Origin: Gemmatimonadota bacterium
Lineage (GTDB): Bacteria; Gemmatimonadota; Gemmatimonadetes; Gemmatimonadales; Gemmatimonadaceae
DNA length: 64,000 bases
Assembly: GCA_016191225.1 (NCBI GenBank)
Contig: JACPPC010000002.1
Location: 44,277-108,276, forward strand
Reading direction: 5' to 3'
In this document: positions 16,227 to 25,198 of the stretch, one piece after another
Position numbering within the stretch: position 1 is the first letter of the stretch
Layout: every line of letters begins with the position of its first letter
Made by a program: the position numbers and the translations under genes
Notes under the pieces: generated by a model
Told to the model about the DNA's origin: nothing
Seen by the model: the letters and a program-made list of their open reading frames with translations, nothing else
Database searches by the model: none

Positions 16227-17135
16227 TTACATCACGTGCACGGCCGGGGCAACCGCATGTGCCGCAATCCAGTCGGTCACCTGCGCGCAAACCGCCGCGT
16301 GGCCGTAGTCCACCGCGATCACGTGTCCCGCCCCAGTCACCCAGCGCAGCTCCCGTTCGGGGCTGCCGATCCGGCCGAACGCGGCCTCCGTGCGCACGCC
16401 CTCGACCCGGTTGTCCTCGCGAGACTGGAGCACCAGCGTCGGCGCCGTGACGCGCGGCAGGGCCTCGACGGCGCGATGTACGAGGTTCACCAGTTGCGGG
16501 CCGAGTCGGACGGGCAGGGAGCCGTAGCTCCTCGCCCGGGCGGCCTCGGCCGGGTCGTGGATCGAGCGGCGATCGCTGCCCGTGAGGGCCGGCCGGAGGA
16601 GCCAGACCAGCCACCAGAACCGGGCCCCGATCTCCATGCCGCGCGTGGTGCTGATCAGGGGGGCGAGCCAGACGCACGACTGGGTGCGTGGCTCGCCGGC
16701 GGCAAGGAGTGCGCCCAAGGCCGCGCCCATCGACTGTCCCACGATGGCCACTCGCCGGTGCCGGGCCAAAAGGCCCTTCAACGCCTCTCGCGCTCCCCGC
16801 TCCCAGTCGGCGGCACCCGACGCGGCAAACGCCTCCAGCGAGTGTCCATGCCCTGGCAGCAGCGGCACGTGCACCGTCCAGCCGCGCTCGTGACAGGCGG
16901 TCGCGACGTAGCCCAGCGACTGCGGAGTATCGCCGAAGCCGTGGAGGGCAAGCACCGCGACCGCGCCCGATCCCTCGAGCAGGATCGGCTCGGCCCCGGT
17001 GACCGCCCCACCGGGGCCGGGCGGGCCAAGCCGCTGGCGCACACCGCGCGCCGCGGCCCGCCATGACGCGGTCCGCACCACGGCGGCGCCCGCCGCCGCG
17101 AGGGCCGCGAGGCCCGAGGAGAGGAGGGCGTTCAC
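16227..17135 (-). CDS. Alpha/beta hydrolase, carboxylesterase-like, membrane-anchored
   Basis: A 302-residue protein. An N-terminal hydrophobic stretch (residues 3-20) may anchor or export it. The hydrolase domain has the oxyanion sequence HGFGDTP at 65-71, nucleophile elbow GQSMG with Ser135, an acidic residue in SREDNRVEG and the catalytic His in GAGHVIAVD. This resembles Est30-type carboxylesterases and monoglyceride lipases. The start is the GTG at 17135, which has GGAAGG six bases upstream; GTG 17189 is possible. Longer upstream starts would run into the MoeB gene. The substrate is unknown. Confidence 0.78.
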   Translation of the reverse strand: MNALLSSGLAALAAAGAAVVRTASWRAAARGVRQRLGPPGPGGAVTGAEPILLEGSGAVAVLALHGFGDTPQSLGYVATACHERGWTVHVPLLPGHGHSLEAFAASGAADWERGAREALKGLLARHRRVAIVGQSMGAALGALLAAGEPRTQSCVWLAPLISTTRGMEIGARFWWLVWLLRPALTGSDRRSIHDPAEAARARSYGSLPVRLGPQLVNLVHRAVEALPRVTAPTLVLQSREDNRVEGVRTEAAFGRIGSPERELRWVTGAGHVIAVDYGHAAVCAQVTDWIAAHAVAPAVHVM

Positions 17136-17196
17136 GAGGGCCTTCCCGTCGGAAGCCCGATCCGCACCCCGTGCCCGCAGCGCATCCACTAATACC

Positions 17197-18387
17197 CTAG
17201 TAACTGGGCACGCGCGGGTCCACGTCCGTGCTCCAGCGGGCGATCCCGCCATCCAGGTTGGCGACGCGCGTGTAGCCCTGCGTGCGCAGGTACGCCATGA
17301 CTGACCGGCTGCGCTGGCCATGGTGGCAATGCACGATCACGTCGCAGTCGCGCGGAATCCGCTCGAGGGCGCCGGGCACATCGCGCATCGGGATCAGCAT
17401 CGCGCCATCGATGTGCGCGATCGCGTGCTCATGAGGCTCGCGCACGTCGAGCAGCAGGGCCCCGCCGCGCGCCAGCCGGTCGCGGGCCTCCATCGGCGTC
17501 AGCTCAGCCGAGGCCCCACTCGGTCCGGTGAGCGGCGCCGCGCCCGCGTACGGCGCCCCGCAGAAGGCTTCGTAGTCGATCAGCGCGGTGATCGTCCGCG
17601 TGCCGCACGCCGGGCACTCGGGGTCGCGCCGCACCGCGATCGATCGCATACCCATCCGCAGCGCGTCCACGAGGAGCAGTCGCCCGTCCAGGGTCTCGCC
17701 AAGGCCGAGCATGAACTTGATCGCCTCGGTGGCCTGGATCATCCCGATCAGCCCCGGCATCACGCCGAACACGCCCGCCTCGGCGCAGCTCGGCACAAGC
17801 CCCGGCGGCGGTGGCTCGCGGAACAGGCAGCGATAACAGGGACCTGTCGCGGTGCAGAAGATCGCGGCCTGTCCCTCGAAGCGCTGCACGCTGCCATACA
17901 CATTCGGCTTTCCCAGCAGCACGCAGGCGTCGGAGAGCAGGTAGCGCGTTGGAAAGTTGTCGCTGCCGTCCACGACGAGATCGTACTGGCCCACGATCGC
18001 CAGCGCGTTGGCCGAGGTCAGTGCCTCGGCGTGCGGCACCACCCGCACGTGCGGGTTCAGGTCGGCGAGCCGCGCCCGGGCCGATTCGGTCTTTGCCTCG
18101 CCGATGCTCGCCGTGCCGTGCAGCACCTGTCGGTGCAGGTTGGAGGCGTCGACGCGGTCGAAGTCGACCAGTCCGAGTGTGCCGACGCCAGCTGCAGCCA
18201 GGTAGAGGGCCACCGGCGAACCGAGGCCGCCGGTGCCGACCACGAGCACGCGAGTGGCGCGCAGCTTCTCCTGTCCAACGAGGCCGACCTCGGGTAGCGT
18301 CAGCTGGCGGCTGTAGCGCAGCAGCTCGGCGGTTGACAGCGGCGCTGGAGGTGACGCGTGGGGCACCGGAGAGGGCGGCGCGCTCAT
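17197..18387 (-). CDS. moeB: MoeB/ThiF-like sulfur-carrier adenylyltransferase fused to rhodanese
   Basis: A 396-residue protein. Residues 20-265 are an E1-like adenylyltransferase with the ATP-binding GTGGLGSP at 51-58, the VDGSDNFPTRY loop and zinc-binding pairs CYRC and CPAC. Residues 290-390 are a rhodanese domain (LLLDVREPHEH) with the active-site cysteine in HCHHGQRSRS. Such fusions activate ubiquitin-like sulfur carriers (MoaD, ThiS, CysO) for molybdopterin, thiamine or cysteine synthesis and also supply the sulfur. No carrier-protein gene is next to it, so the pathway is not fixed by context. Confidence 0.93.
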   Translation of the reverse strand: MSAPPSPVPHASPPAPLSTAELLRYSRQLTLPEVGLVGQEKLRATRVLVVGTGGLGSPVALYLAAAGVGTLGLVDFDRVDASNLHRQVLHGTASIGEAKTESARARLADLNPHVRVVPHAEALTSANALAIVGQYDLVVDGSDNFPTRYLLSDACVLLGKPNVYGSVQRFEGQAAIFCTATGPCYRCLFREPPPPGLVPSCAEAGVFGVMPGLIGMIQATEAIKFMLGLGETLDGRLLLVDALRMGMRSIAVRRDPECPACGTRTITALIDYEAFCGAPYAGAAPLTGPSGASAELTPMEARDRLARGGALLLDVREPHEHAIAHIDGAMLIPMRDVPGALERIPRDCDVIVHCHHGQRSRSVMAYLRTQGYTRVANLDGGIARWSTDVDPRVPSY

Positions 18388-18427
18388 GGCATGGAAGCTA
18401 GGGCCGGCGCCTCGCCGGGGGGAGCCG

Positions 18428-19654
18428 TCAACGGTCGTGCCGCGCTCCCGTTATGTACCCGTGGGCCAGCAGGCCCGCGGTGCTGTCGGCGTCGATCGTG
18501 GTCTTGTATCGCTCGAGCCGGCCGTCGCCGGCGACGTGCCGCGTCTTCGCCCGCAGTGCGTCCATGTCGCCGGCGTGAAACAGCCGGCCCTCGCGCGCCA
18601 CCGCGAGCGACTTCCGCAGCACCGTCCGCGACTCCGCCCCCACGAGCACGCTCGAGACCGGCAGCGACAGTGCGTAGCGCAACACGTCGTCCGGCCTCGC
18701 CAGCCGCGACTGCGCGAGGGCGCCCCCCGCGAACGCCTTCATGCCGATCACGCCAACGCCCCGCCGCACCAACTCGGGCAAGACGTACCGCTCGAACGAG
18801 CGGAAGTGCGCATCGAGGGGATTGAGTGGGATCGCCACCACGTCCCAGTCGTGTCCCTTGGCGAGGAGCTTGAGCAGGATGTGGGGCGCCTTGTGTCCGG
18901 CGAAGCCGATGTAGCGCACCTTGCCTTGGTCGCGAGCCTCCAGCGCCGCGTCGAGGGCGCCATTCGCGTAGATCCACTCTGGGTCGTTGTCGTAGATCAC
19001 CTCGTGGATCATCCAGATGTCGGCCCGGTCGGTCTTGAGGCGAGCCAGCGACGTCTCCAACTCCGCCATGGCCGTCTTGTAGTCCCGAAGCGGTGCGTGC
19101 TGCTGCAGGCAGATCGTGGCCCTTTCGCGCGCCGCCCCCTGCAGCGCGAGCCCGAGCCAGCGCTCGGCCCGCCCGTCGCCGTACTGCGGCCCGGTCTCGA
19201 ACAGCGTGACGCCCTTGTCGAGCGCGTCTTGGATGGTGCGGAGCGCTTCCGCCTGCGTCGCCCGCGCGAGGTGGCCGCCACCGAGGCCCAGCACAGAGAC
19301 GGCGTGTCCGTGGCGGCCAAGCGCGCGCGTGGGCATCGCTGGAGGCGGAGCGACCTTCGCCGGTCGCACTGGCGGCCTGACCGGTGGCCGCAGAGTGGCC
19401 GGTGCCGGCGGTGGCGCGGCGGGGCGTGCGGCTGGACCGGCCGGTTGCCTCGCTGCCGGCTTGGCAGCTGGCTTCGGCCTCGGCGTGGCGCCGGACTTCG
19501 CCACCAACATCGTCGCCGCCTTCGCTCCCGGCTTCGGTCGCGGCTCTGGTCTCGGGCGGCGCACGGATGCCGCGCGGTGCGCCGGCCTTGGAGAAGCGGA
19601 GCTGCGCGTCTTCGTGCGTGCGGTGCCCGCACGGCGCCTTCCTCGTGCGGCCAT
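18428..19654 (-). CDS. Aldo/keto reductase-like protein with basic disordered N-terminus
   Basis: A 408-residue protein. The first about 105 residues are Ala/Pro/Arg/Lys-rich and probably disordered. From MPTRALGRHG at residue 107 an aldo/keto reductase barrel follows. The usual tetrad Asp-Tyr-Lys-His is altered: FET instead of F-D-T, Tyr kept in QYG, the Lys position occupied within ICLQQHAP, and His kept in WMIHEV. Catalysis may therefore be changed or lost. ATG 19654 overlaps the stop of the Smr gene by one base. An internal ATG at 19336 would remove the tail, so the tail is the uncertain part. Confidence 0.75.
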   Translation of the reverse strand: MAARGRRRAGTARTKTRSSASPRPAHRAASVRRPRPEPRPKPGAKAATMLVAKSGATPRPKPAAKPAARQPAGPAARPAAPPPAPATLRPPVRPPVRPAKVAPPPAMPTRALGRHGHAVSVLGLGGGHLARATQAEALRTIQDALDKGVTLFETGPQYGDGRAERWLGLALQGAARERATICLQQHAPLRDYKTAMAELETSLARLKTDRADIWMIHEVIYDNDPEWIYANGALDAALEARDQGKVRYIGFAGHKAPHILLKLLAKGHDWDVVAIPLNPLDAHFRSFERYVLPELVRRGVGVIGMKAFAGGALAQSRLARPDDVLRYALSLPVSSVLVGAESRTVLRKSLAVAREGRLFHAGDMDALRAKTRHVAGDGRLERYKTTIDADSTAGLLAHGYITGARHDR

Positions 19655-20274
19655 CAGCGGGCGTCCAGTTCGTCGAGCACCGCCGCGACGGCGGCCCGCA
19701 GGGCTCCGTCGGGATCCGAGGTGCCCTCGATCGTCCCTGACAGCCGCCCGTAGAGGCGCACCATCTCGTCGAGCACGACCCGATCGGCCAGCGAGCCCGC
19801 ACCCAGCTCCTCGAGCGAGCGCACCGCGAGGGTGCGCAGCGCCGTGCGCCCGGCCGGCGAAATGCCTGCCAGCACTGCGGGGTGCGGCGCGGCGCCCTGC
19901 TCGGCGGGGTGGCGGGCCCGCGGTGCCGCGTTCACGAGCGCCGACATCGGCGCCAGCGTCACTGCGAAAGAGCCTGGCGAATGTTCGCGCACCGACTGCA
20001 CCACGCCTCGCCGGCGGAGCACCGCGAGGCGCCGCACCACCGCCGTCTTGACTGCCGACACGCCGCCGGGGCTGCGTTTCCCGCGTCCGGTGATCACCAG
20101 CACTTCGCCCGCCTTCGCCACCTGCCGCTCCCGGAGCCACGCCTCGGCGCGCGTCACCGCCTGCGTCGGCGTGAGTAGCTGCAGCCGCAGGTTGAGCGTG
20201 CGGCGCGCACCAAAGCGGGCCTCGTCGAAGGCCTGGTGCAGCGTCACGGGAGACTTCGGGCGAGTGGGGGTCAT
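19654..20274 (-). CDS. Smr-domain protein
   Basis: A 206-residue protein. Residues about 25-110 fit the Smr (MutS2-related) fold: TLNLRLQLLTPTQAVTRAEA, LVITGRGKRSPGGVSAVK, then a strand-rich end. Smr domains bind or cut branched nucleic acids, or act on RNA. The usual DLHG is degenerate here (NLRL), so nuclease activity is doubtful. The C-terminal 90 residues are helical and unassigned. ATG 20274 was preferred over an upstream TTG at 20313. The ribosome-binding region lies inside an 11-bp hairpin. It is coupled to the aldo/keto-reductase-like gene. Confidence 0.7.
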   Translation of the reverse strand: MTPTRPKSPVTLHQAFDEARFGARRTLNLRLQLLTPTQAVTRAEAWLRERQVAKAGEVLVITGRGKRSPGGVSAVKTAVVRRLAVLRRRGVVQSVREHSPGSFAVTLAPMSALVNAAPRARHPAEQGAAPHPAVLAGISPAGRTALRTLAVRSLEELGAGSLADRVVLDEMVRLYGRLSGTIEGTSDPDGALRAAVAAVLDELDAR

Positions 20275-20281
20275 GATGGCC

Positions 20282-20311
20282 GACGGGCGCCCCGATAATA
20301 GGGCGCCCGTC
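20282..20311 (-). terminator. Perfect 11-bp hairpin between phosphatase and Smr gene
   Basis: GACGGGCGCCC at 20282-20292 pairs with GGGCGCCCGTC at 20301-20311 around CGATAATA. It could end transcription of the phosphatase gene. Its 3' arm ends seven bases before the Smr ATG, so in read-through mRNA it would hide the ribosome-binding region. Confidence 0.65.
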
Positions 20312-20350
20312 AAGGAGCGGAAGGGGTGCGAGGCCCAAGGGAACGACCAG

Positions 20351-21991
20351 TTACGGTCGAAACGCCTGCGTCAGGACTCGCCCGTCCAGCTTCTCGAGCG
20401 GCGTCACGCCAAGCGCCGCCGCCAGCGTGGGCGCCATGTCCACCACGCGAACCGTGTCGGGAAACAGGCCGGGCTTGAACGGCGGTCCCCAGAAGACGAC
20501 GGGCACGTTGGCGTCGTTGTCGTGGGGACTGCCGTGCATCGCGATGCCGCCCAGGGACCAGACGCTCCACGGGTGGGTGGTCACCACGAGGGCGACGTTG
20601 GTGCGCGCCGGGTCGAACATGTGCAGCCAGCGACGGGCCACGTCGTCGTGCACGGTGTCGGCGCGCGCGAGGTCGCGCATCCGGTCGGCACGCCATACAC
20701 CCGGCACCTTCCGCGCCTCGGCGGCGAACCAGTCTACCAGCGAGTCCGCGTTGACGCTGGTCCCGCGCAGGTACGCGCGGTCCACGAGCAACACGCCGTC
20801 GTCGAAGTCGGCGGCCTTCGCGGGGTCGACCCGTGCCCGCAGGAGCCCAGCCCGCATCAGGCTCGACACGGTGTCGAGGCGCACCACTGTCGCCCCCTGG
20901 TTCTGGTCGTACAGCGTCACGCCGGGGAGCGGCGTCACCCCGTGGTCGCCGGTGAGTGCGATGACGATCCGGGTCGAGTCCCGCAGCCTGAACAGCGAGT
21001 CGAGGAACGTGCCGAGGTACCGGTCCACCCGCAGGATCTGGTCGTGCAGCTCGCGCGAGTCCGGACCGAACCGGTGACCGATCGCGTCCGTGGTGGAGAG
21101 CGAGACGTTGAGCAGGTCGACCTGCGGCCCCGTGCCCAGCTTCATCGCCTCCAGCCCCCGCAGCGCGAATGCCAGCGTGAGCGAGTCCATGGCCGGAAAG
21201 GCGGCAAAGCTCGCAGCCGCCACCGCCGAGTCCGCCGACATCAGGTGCGGAAAGACGAAGTCGCGGCCGTTGCTCTCCCTCGGCACGCTGTCAGGCTCGG
21301 CGTAGTCGCCGGCGGGGCGCAGCAAGGTCCACGACGATCCGGCCGAGTTGCGCGGCACCTGCTGGGCGTTGAACATCACGACCCAACCCGGCAGGGTGTC
21401 GCCGTACCAGGTGCTCGTGGTGAACTCGCCGTCGCTCGAGTACCAGAAGACGGCCTGCCTGCTGCGCCCGATCGGCAGGATCGCACCGCGGTCCTTGCGC
21501 GACACGCTTAGCGCGCGCGACCGGCGATCGCTCGCCACCAGCCAGTCGGTGAGCGTCGTGCCCTGGAAGCGGAACGGCGCCGCGCCCGGGCCCTGCACCT
21601 GGAAGAGGAGCGGATAGTCGCGGGTGTTCACCCCCTGCGAGTTCATCACGATGCCCGTGTGCACCGGGAACCGGCCACTCATGGTCACCGAGTGACCCGG
21701 CGCGGTTTCCGTGATGCCGTGGTCGTGGAAGCCGTTCGCGAACACCGCCCCCGCCGTCCGCAGCCGCTTCAGGCCGCCCGTGAGCTGCGACCCGTACCGG
21801 GCGAGGTAGTCGCCGCGGAATTGGTCGATCGTGAGGAAGACCACCAGCGTCGGCGCTCCCGCGGCGGCTCCCCCGCCCGGTCGCGACTGCGGCGCGAGCT
21901 CCGCTGGCCGGGCGGCCGAGGGCTGCGCCTGCACGCGGGCTGCAGCGAGGAAGCACGCGAGAACCGGGACGATCCTGGACAGTCGTGGCAT
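20351..21991 (-). CDS. Secreted alkaline phosphatase / nucleotide pyrophosphatase superfamily enzyme
   Basis: A 546-residue protein with a signal peptide ending near AQA-Q23. It belongs to the PafA-like alkaline phosphatase group. The metal and catalytic set is visible: Asp56 in TIDQFRGDY, nucleophile Thr96 in ETAPGH, the STTDAIGHRFGP motif, TGDHGV, and a late His in HGSPHDND. It would hydrolyse phosphomonoesters or diesters outside the cytoplasm, with two zinc ions. It is a stand-alone gene ending at a strong hairpin. Phosphate starvation control is common in the family but no Pho box was recognised here. Confidence 0.9.
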   Translation of the reverse strand: MPRLSRIVPVLACFLAAARVQAQPSAARPAELAPQSRPGGGAAAGAPTLVVFLTIDQFRGDYLARYGSQLTGGLKRLRTAGAVFANGFHDHGITETAPGHSVTMSGRFPVHTGIVMNSQGVNTRDYPLLFQVQGPGAAPFRFQGTTLTDWLVASDRRSRALSVSRKDRGAILPIGRSRQAVFWYSSDGEFTTSTWYGDTLPGWVVMFNAQQVPRNSAGSSWTLLRPAGDYAEPDSVPRESNGRDFVFPHLMSADSAVAAASFAAFPAMDSLTLAFALRGLEAMKLGTGPQVDLLNVSLSTTDAIGHRFGPDSRELHDQILRVDRYLGTFLDSLFRLRDSTRIVIALTGDHGVTPLPGVTLYDQNQGATVVRLDTVSSLMRAGLLRARVDPAKAADFDDGVLLVDRAYLRGTSVNADSLVDWFAAEARKVPGVWRADRMRDLARADTVHDDVARRWLHMFDPARTNVALVVTTHPWSVWSLGGIAMHGSPHDNDANVPVVFWGPPFKPGLFPDTVRVVDMAPTLAAALGVTPLEKLDGRVLTQAFRP

Positions 21992-22113
21992 CTGTTCCCC
22001 GGGGCAACGGACGGGTCAGCGCCATCGCTGGCGGCTGGCGGGCGCAAGTATTCTACCCCACGCACCCTGAGGGTGGCAGCGCGCGCGACCGGCCGGCTGG
22101 CGACGGCCCTGAC

Positions 22114-23349
22114 CTACAGCACCGACTCGAGGATCTCGAGGCCGCGCGCTCCCTCATCGCGCGACAGGACCAGCGGCGGCAGCAGGCGCAACGTGTGCTC
22201 GCCCGCCGTGACCACGAGCAGCCCCGCGTCACGCGCGCGCGCCACGACACCAGCCGCCGGTTCCGGCACGTCCACGCCCCACATCAGGCCGTGGCCGCGC
22301 ACGGCCCGGAACTTCCCGGTTCGCGACATGACCTCACGCAGCGCACCGCCCATCCACGTGCCCACGTCGCGCACATGCGCGAGAAATGCGGGATCCGCGA
22401 GGCGCTCGAGCACGTGCAGCGCGACGCTTGCCACCAGCGGGCCGCCGCCGAATGTCGTCCCATGGTCGCCGGGCTGCATCGCGCTGCCAATTGACTCGCG
22501 CAGCAGGATCGCGCCCATCGGCAACCCGCCGGCCAGCGGTTTCGCCAGCGTCATGATGTCGGGCTCGATACCCGCCTGCTCGTACGCGAACAGCGTTCCC
22601 GTGCGCCCAAGGCCGCACTGGATCTCGTCGAAGATGAGGGCGATGCCCCGCTCCTGCGTGATGCACCGCAGGTAGTGCAGCATGCCCGGCTCGATCACCC
22701 GCACCCCGCCCTCACCCTGGATCGGCTCCACGATCAGCGCGGCGACGGTTTCCTCCTGGAGGACCGCGTCCAGCTCGCGCTCGTCGCGCTCGGCGATCGA
22801 GATCCCGCCGGCGAGGGGCCTGAATGGGAGCCGGTAGGCCGGCCGGTCGGTCGCCGCGACGCTCGCGAACAGCCGCCCGTGAAACGAGCCGCGCAGCGCG
22901 ACGATCTCGTGCTTGGCCGCACCTCCGTTCGCTCGTGCCCACTTGCGCGCGAACTTGAACGCCCCTTCCACGCTTTCGGCGCCGGAGTTGCAGAAGAAGA
23001 CATGGTCCGCGAACGAGCGCCGAACCAGTTCCGCGGCGAGACGCTCGCCCGGCGCCGTGCGATACAGGTTGGAGACGTGGATCAGGCCGGTCTCGAGCGC
23101 CTCGCTGATCGCGCGGGCGACGCCGGGGTCGCCGTAGCCGAGCGCGTTCACGGCAATGCCGCTCGCGAAGTCGAGGTAGCCCTTCCCCTCGGCGTCGTAC
23201 AGGAACACGCCTTGGCCGCGCACGAACGGCTCGGCCATTCGCTTGTAGGTCGGCGCGAGGGCGTCAAGCGCGCCGGTCGCGGCGCGCGCGCCGGCGGGAG
23301 TGGGCGCCGGCCCCCGGGCCGGCGCGGGTGGGCGCAGGGTCATGGTCAT
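22114..23349 (-). CDS. argD: Acetylornithine aminotransferase
   Basis: A 411-residue class III PLP aminotransferase. Hallmarks are FCNSGAESVEGAFKFARK, the GSFHGR loop, EPIQGEGG, DEIQCGLGRTG and the PLP lysine Lys270 in TLAKPLAGG. It converts N-acetylglutamate semialdehyde to N-acetylornithine in arginine synthesis. It starts at ATG 23349, overlapping the argB stop (ATGA), and is the last gene of argC-argB-argD. The first 25 residues are Pro/Ala-rich and not part of the fold. Confidence 0.95.
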   Translation of the reverse strand: MTMTLRPPAPARGPAPTPAGARAATGALDALAPTYKRMAEPFVRGQGVFLYDAEGKGYLDFASGIAVNALGYGDPGVARAISEALETGLIHVSNLYRTAPGERLAAELVRRSFADHVFFCNSGAESVEGAFKFARKWARANGGAAKHEIVALRGSFHGRLFASVAATDRPAYRLPFRPLAGGISIAERDERELDAVLQEETVAALIVEPIQGEGGVRVIEPGMLHYLRCITQERGIALIFDEIQCGLGRTGTLFAYEQAGIEPDIMTLAKPLAGGLPMGAILLRESIGSAMQPGDHGTTFGGGPLVASVALHVLERLADPAFLAHVRDVGTWMGGALREVMSRTGKFRAVRGHGLMWGVDVPEPAAGVVARARDAGLLVVTAGEHTLRLLPPLVLSRDEGARGLEILESVL

Positions 23350-24104
23350 GGTTCCGCGGGAACCGGTTCGAGGGAGACGCAAGTGCCGGCGTCGCGATCG
23401 CCGATGGCGGAGAGGCCGCCGATTCGTACGCGGGAGACGCCGCGCGCGATGGCGACGCAGGCCGCCTCGAGCTTGGCGGCCATCCCCCCCACCGCAATGC
23501 CGCGCGCGATGAGCGCGCGCGCGCCATCGGGGTCGAGGGCGCGCACGGGAACCCCGCCGTCGAGCACGCCCGCGACGTCGGCGAGCAGGAGCAGCTCCTC
23601 CGCACGCAAGGCCGCCGCGATCGCTGCTGCCGCGTCATCGCCATTCACGTTCAGGGCCGTGCCGGCGGCGATCCCCGCCTCGCGCGCGAGTGGGCTCACC
23701 ACCGGCAGGAAAAGCGCGCCGAGGAGGGCCGTGAGCACGCCGGGATTCACGCGAAGCGGCCGGCCGACCCGCCCAAGCGCCGGATCGACGACGTTCGCCT
23801 CGAGCAATCCCGCGTCCTCGCCCGACAACCCCACGGCGCTGGCGCCCTGCAATTGCGCGACCAGGCGCTTGTTCACCGTCCCGCTCAGCACCATCCGCAC
23901 CACCTCGAGGTCGGCCGCGGTCGTCACCCGGCGGCCGCCCACGAAACGTGGCGCGCTTCCGAGCTGGCGCTGGAGCGCGCTCACCTCGTCGCCTCCCCCG
24001 TGCACGACCACGATCGTCCCCGGGGCGCTGCGCCAGGCCGCCACGAGGGCGAGTGGCAGCGCACGATCGCCCTGCACCCGGCCGCCGATCTTGATGACCC
24101 GCAT
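23346..24104 (-). CDS. argB: Acetylglutamate kinase
   Basis: A 252-residue amino acid kinase. It begins MRVIKIGG, carries VVHGGGDEVSALQ for substrate phosphate binding, and has NVNGDDAAAAIAAAL and a GGMAAKLEAA segment. It phosphorylates N-acetylglutamate, the second step of the acetylated arginine pathway. ATG 24104 gives the typical N-terminus; a GTG at 24113 is an alternative. It lies 40 bases after argC and overlaps argD. The short length matches the group without an extended N-terminal helix, so strong arginine feedback inhibition is not expected. Confidence 0.93.
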   Translation of the reverse strand: MRVIKIGGRVQGDRALPLALVAAWRSAPGTIVVVHGGGDEVSALQRQLGSAPRFVGGRRVTTAADLEVVRMVLSGTVNKRLVAQLQGASAVGLSGEDAGLLEANVVDPALGRVGRPLRVNPGVLTALLGALFLPVVSPLAREAGIAAGTALNVNGDDAAAAIAAALRAEELLLLADVAGVLDGGVPVRALDPDGARALIARGIAVGGMAAKLEAACVAIARGVSRVRIGGLSAIGDRDAGTCVSLEPVPAEP

Positions 24105-24144
24105 TCCCGTCACGCCGACCCCGCGACCCTATGCCTCGGTCCAC

Positions 24145-25104
24145 TCATGCCGGAAGTCCCAGCGGCTCGTCGAGCCCGAGCACCACGTTCGCGTTCTGCA
24201 GGGCCTGCCCCGCCGCGCCTTTCACCAGGTTGTCGATCGCAGCCAGCACGATCAGCGTCGGCGTGCGCATCTGGGCCGCGACGTGCGCGCTCATACGCAC
24301 CACGTTGCGGTGAGTCACGTCGTGCAGTGTCGGGGGCAGCGGGGTCACCTCGACGAACGGCTCGCCGGCCCAGTGGCGCCGGAACGGCGCCAGTGGATCG
24401 TCGAGCGACCGGACGAGCGGCACCGTGATCGTGGCCAGGATGCCGCGAGCGACCGGCAACAGGTGGGGCGTGAACAGCAGGTCCACGTCGCAGCCCGCCG
24501 CGGCGATCACCGCCCGCATTTCATTGAGGTGCCGGTGTTCGTTCCCGACGCCGTACGCGTTGTAGTTCTCGGTCACCTCGGCGAACAGCAGGTCCGGGCG
24601 CGGCGTGAAGCCGGCCCCGGTCACGCCGCTGGCCGCGCTGATGACGATCGTGGCGCCGGGCCGCACGAGGTCCTGCTCGACCAGCGGCAACAGGGCCATC
24701 AGGATCGCCGTCGGGTAGCACCCCGGGTTGGCCACCACCTCGGCGCCCTTGAGCACCGCCCGGTTCGCCTCCGTGAGGCCATAGGGTGCGGTGTGGTCGC
24801 CATTCCCCGGCCGCAGGTCCGCCGACAGGTCCACGGCGCGCTTCCCCGCCCCGCGCACGCGCGCGACCCACGCCGCGCTGGCCCCGTGCGGGAGCGCCGA
24901 AAACACGAGCTCGGCCGCTCCGAGCGGCGCATCGTCTGCGGCGACGAAGGTCACCTCGCGAGCGCCCGCGCGGACCGTCTCACCGCGTTGCGCGTTGGCG
25001 GCCGCGAATGCGAGTTCGAGGCCTGGGTGGCCGGACACGAGGGCGCACAGCTCGCGCCCCGCGTAGCCGCTCGCGCCGAGGATGCCGACTGGGATCTTAT
25101 GCAC
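24145..25104 (-). CDS. argC: N-acetyl-gamma-glutamyl-phosphate reductase
   Basis: A 319-residue NADPH-dependent reductase. The N-terminal Rossmann motif GILGASGYAGREL and the active-site Cys129 in NPGCYPT identify it. The substrate-domain landmark NEHRHLNEM is also present. It reduces acetylglutamyl phosphate to the semialdehyde. The only sensible start is GTG 25104 (reading VHKIPVG). No ribosome-binding site precedes it. A promoter with -10 at 25111-25116 would start transcription at or next to this GTG, so the mRNA is probably leaderless. Confidence 0.93.
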   Translation of the reverse strand: MHKIPVGILGASGYAGRELCALVSGHPGLELAFAAANAQRGETVRAGAREVTFVAADDAPLGAAELVFSALPHGASAAWVARVRGAGKRAVDLSADLRPGNGDHTAPYGLTEANRAVLKGAEVVANPGCYPTAILMALLPLVEQDLVRPGATIVISAASGVTGAGFTPRPDLLFAEVTENYNAYGVGNEHRHLNEMRAVIAAAGCDVDLLFTPHLLPVARGILATITVPLVRSLDDPLAPFRRHWAGEPFVEVTPLPPTLHDVTHRNVVRMSAHVAAQMRTPTLIVLAAIDNLVKGAAGQALQNANVVLGLDEPLGLPA

Positions 25105-25106
25105 AC

Positions 25107-25124
25107 TGAATGAATAATGTTGCG
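25107..25124. promoter_or_regulatory. Candidate ArgR operator at argC
   Basis: TGAATGAATAATGTTGCG aligns with the sequence at 25737-25754 (GGATTGCATAAACTTGCG) at 13 of 18 positions. Both overlap the -10 box of an arginine gene. Both are AT-rich with TGNATAA cores reminiscent of ARG-box half-sites. ArgR is encoded next door. Binding is inferred, not shown. Confidence 0.5.
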
Positions 25125-25139
25125 TCCGCGCTCCGTCAA
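25111..25139 (-). promoter_or_regulatory. argCBD promoter
   Basis: On the minus strand TTGACG (25134-25139) is followed after 17 bases by TATTCA (25111-25116). The expected start site is about 25104, the first base of argC. The operator candidate covers the -10. Confidence 0.55.
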
Positions 25140-25198
25140 CCGCGGCTTCCCGCGCCCCGTCGGGGGTGCGACCTTTCCGGCTTCTGCTGAGGGAATGC

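Noticed and set aside
22675..25113. 812-codon open frame opposite argD, argB and argC
   Set aside because: It covers three well-supported arginine genes and is compositionally artificial.
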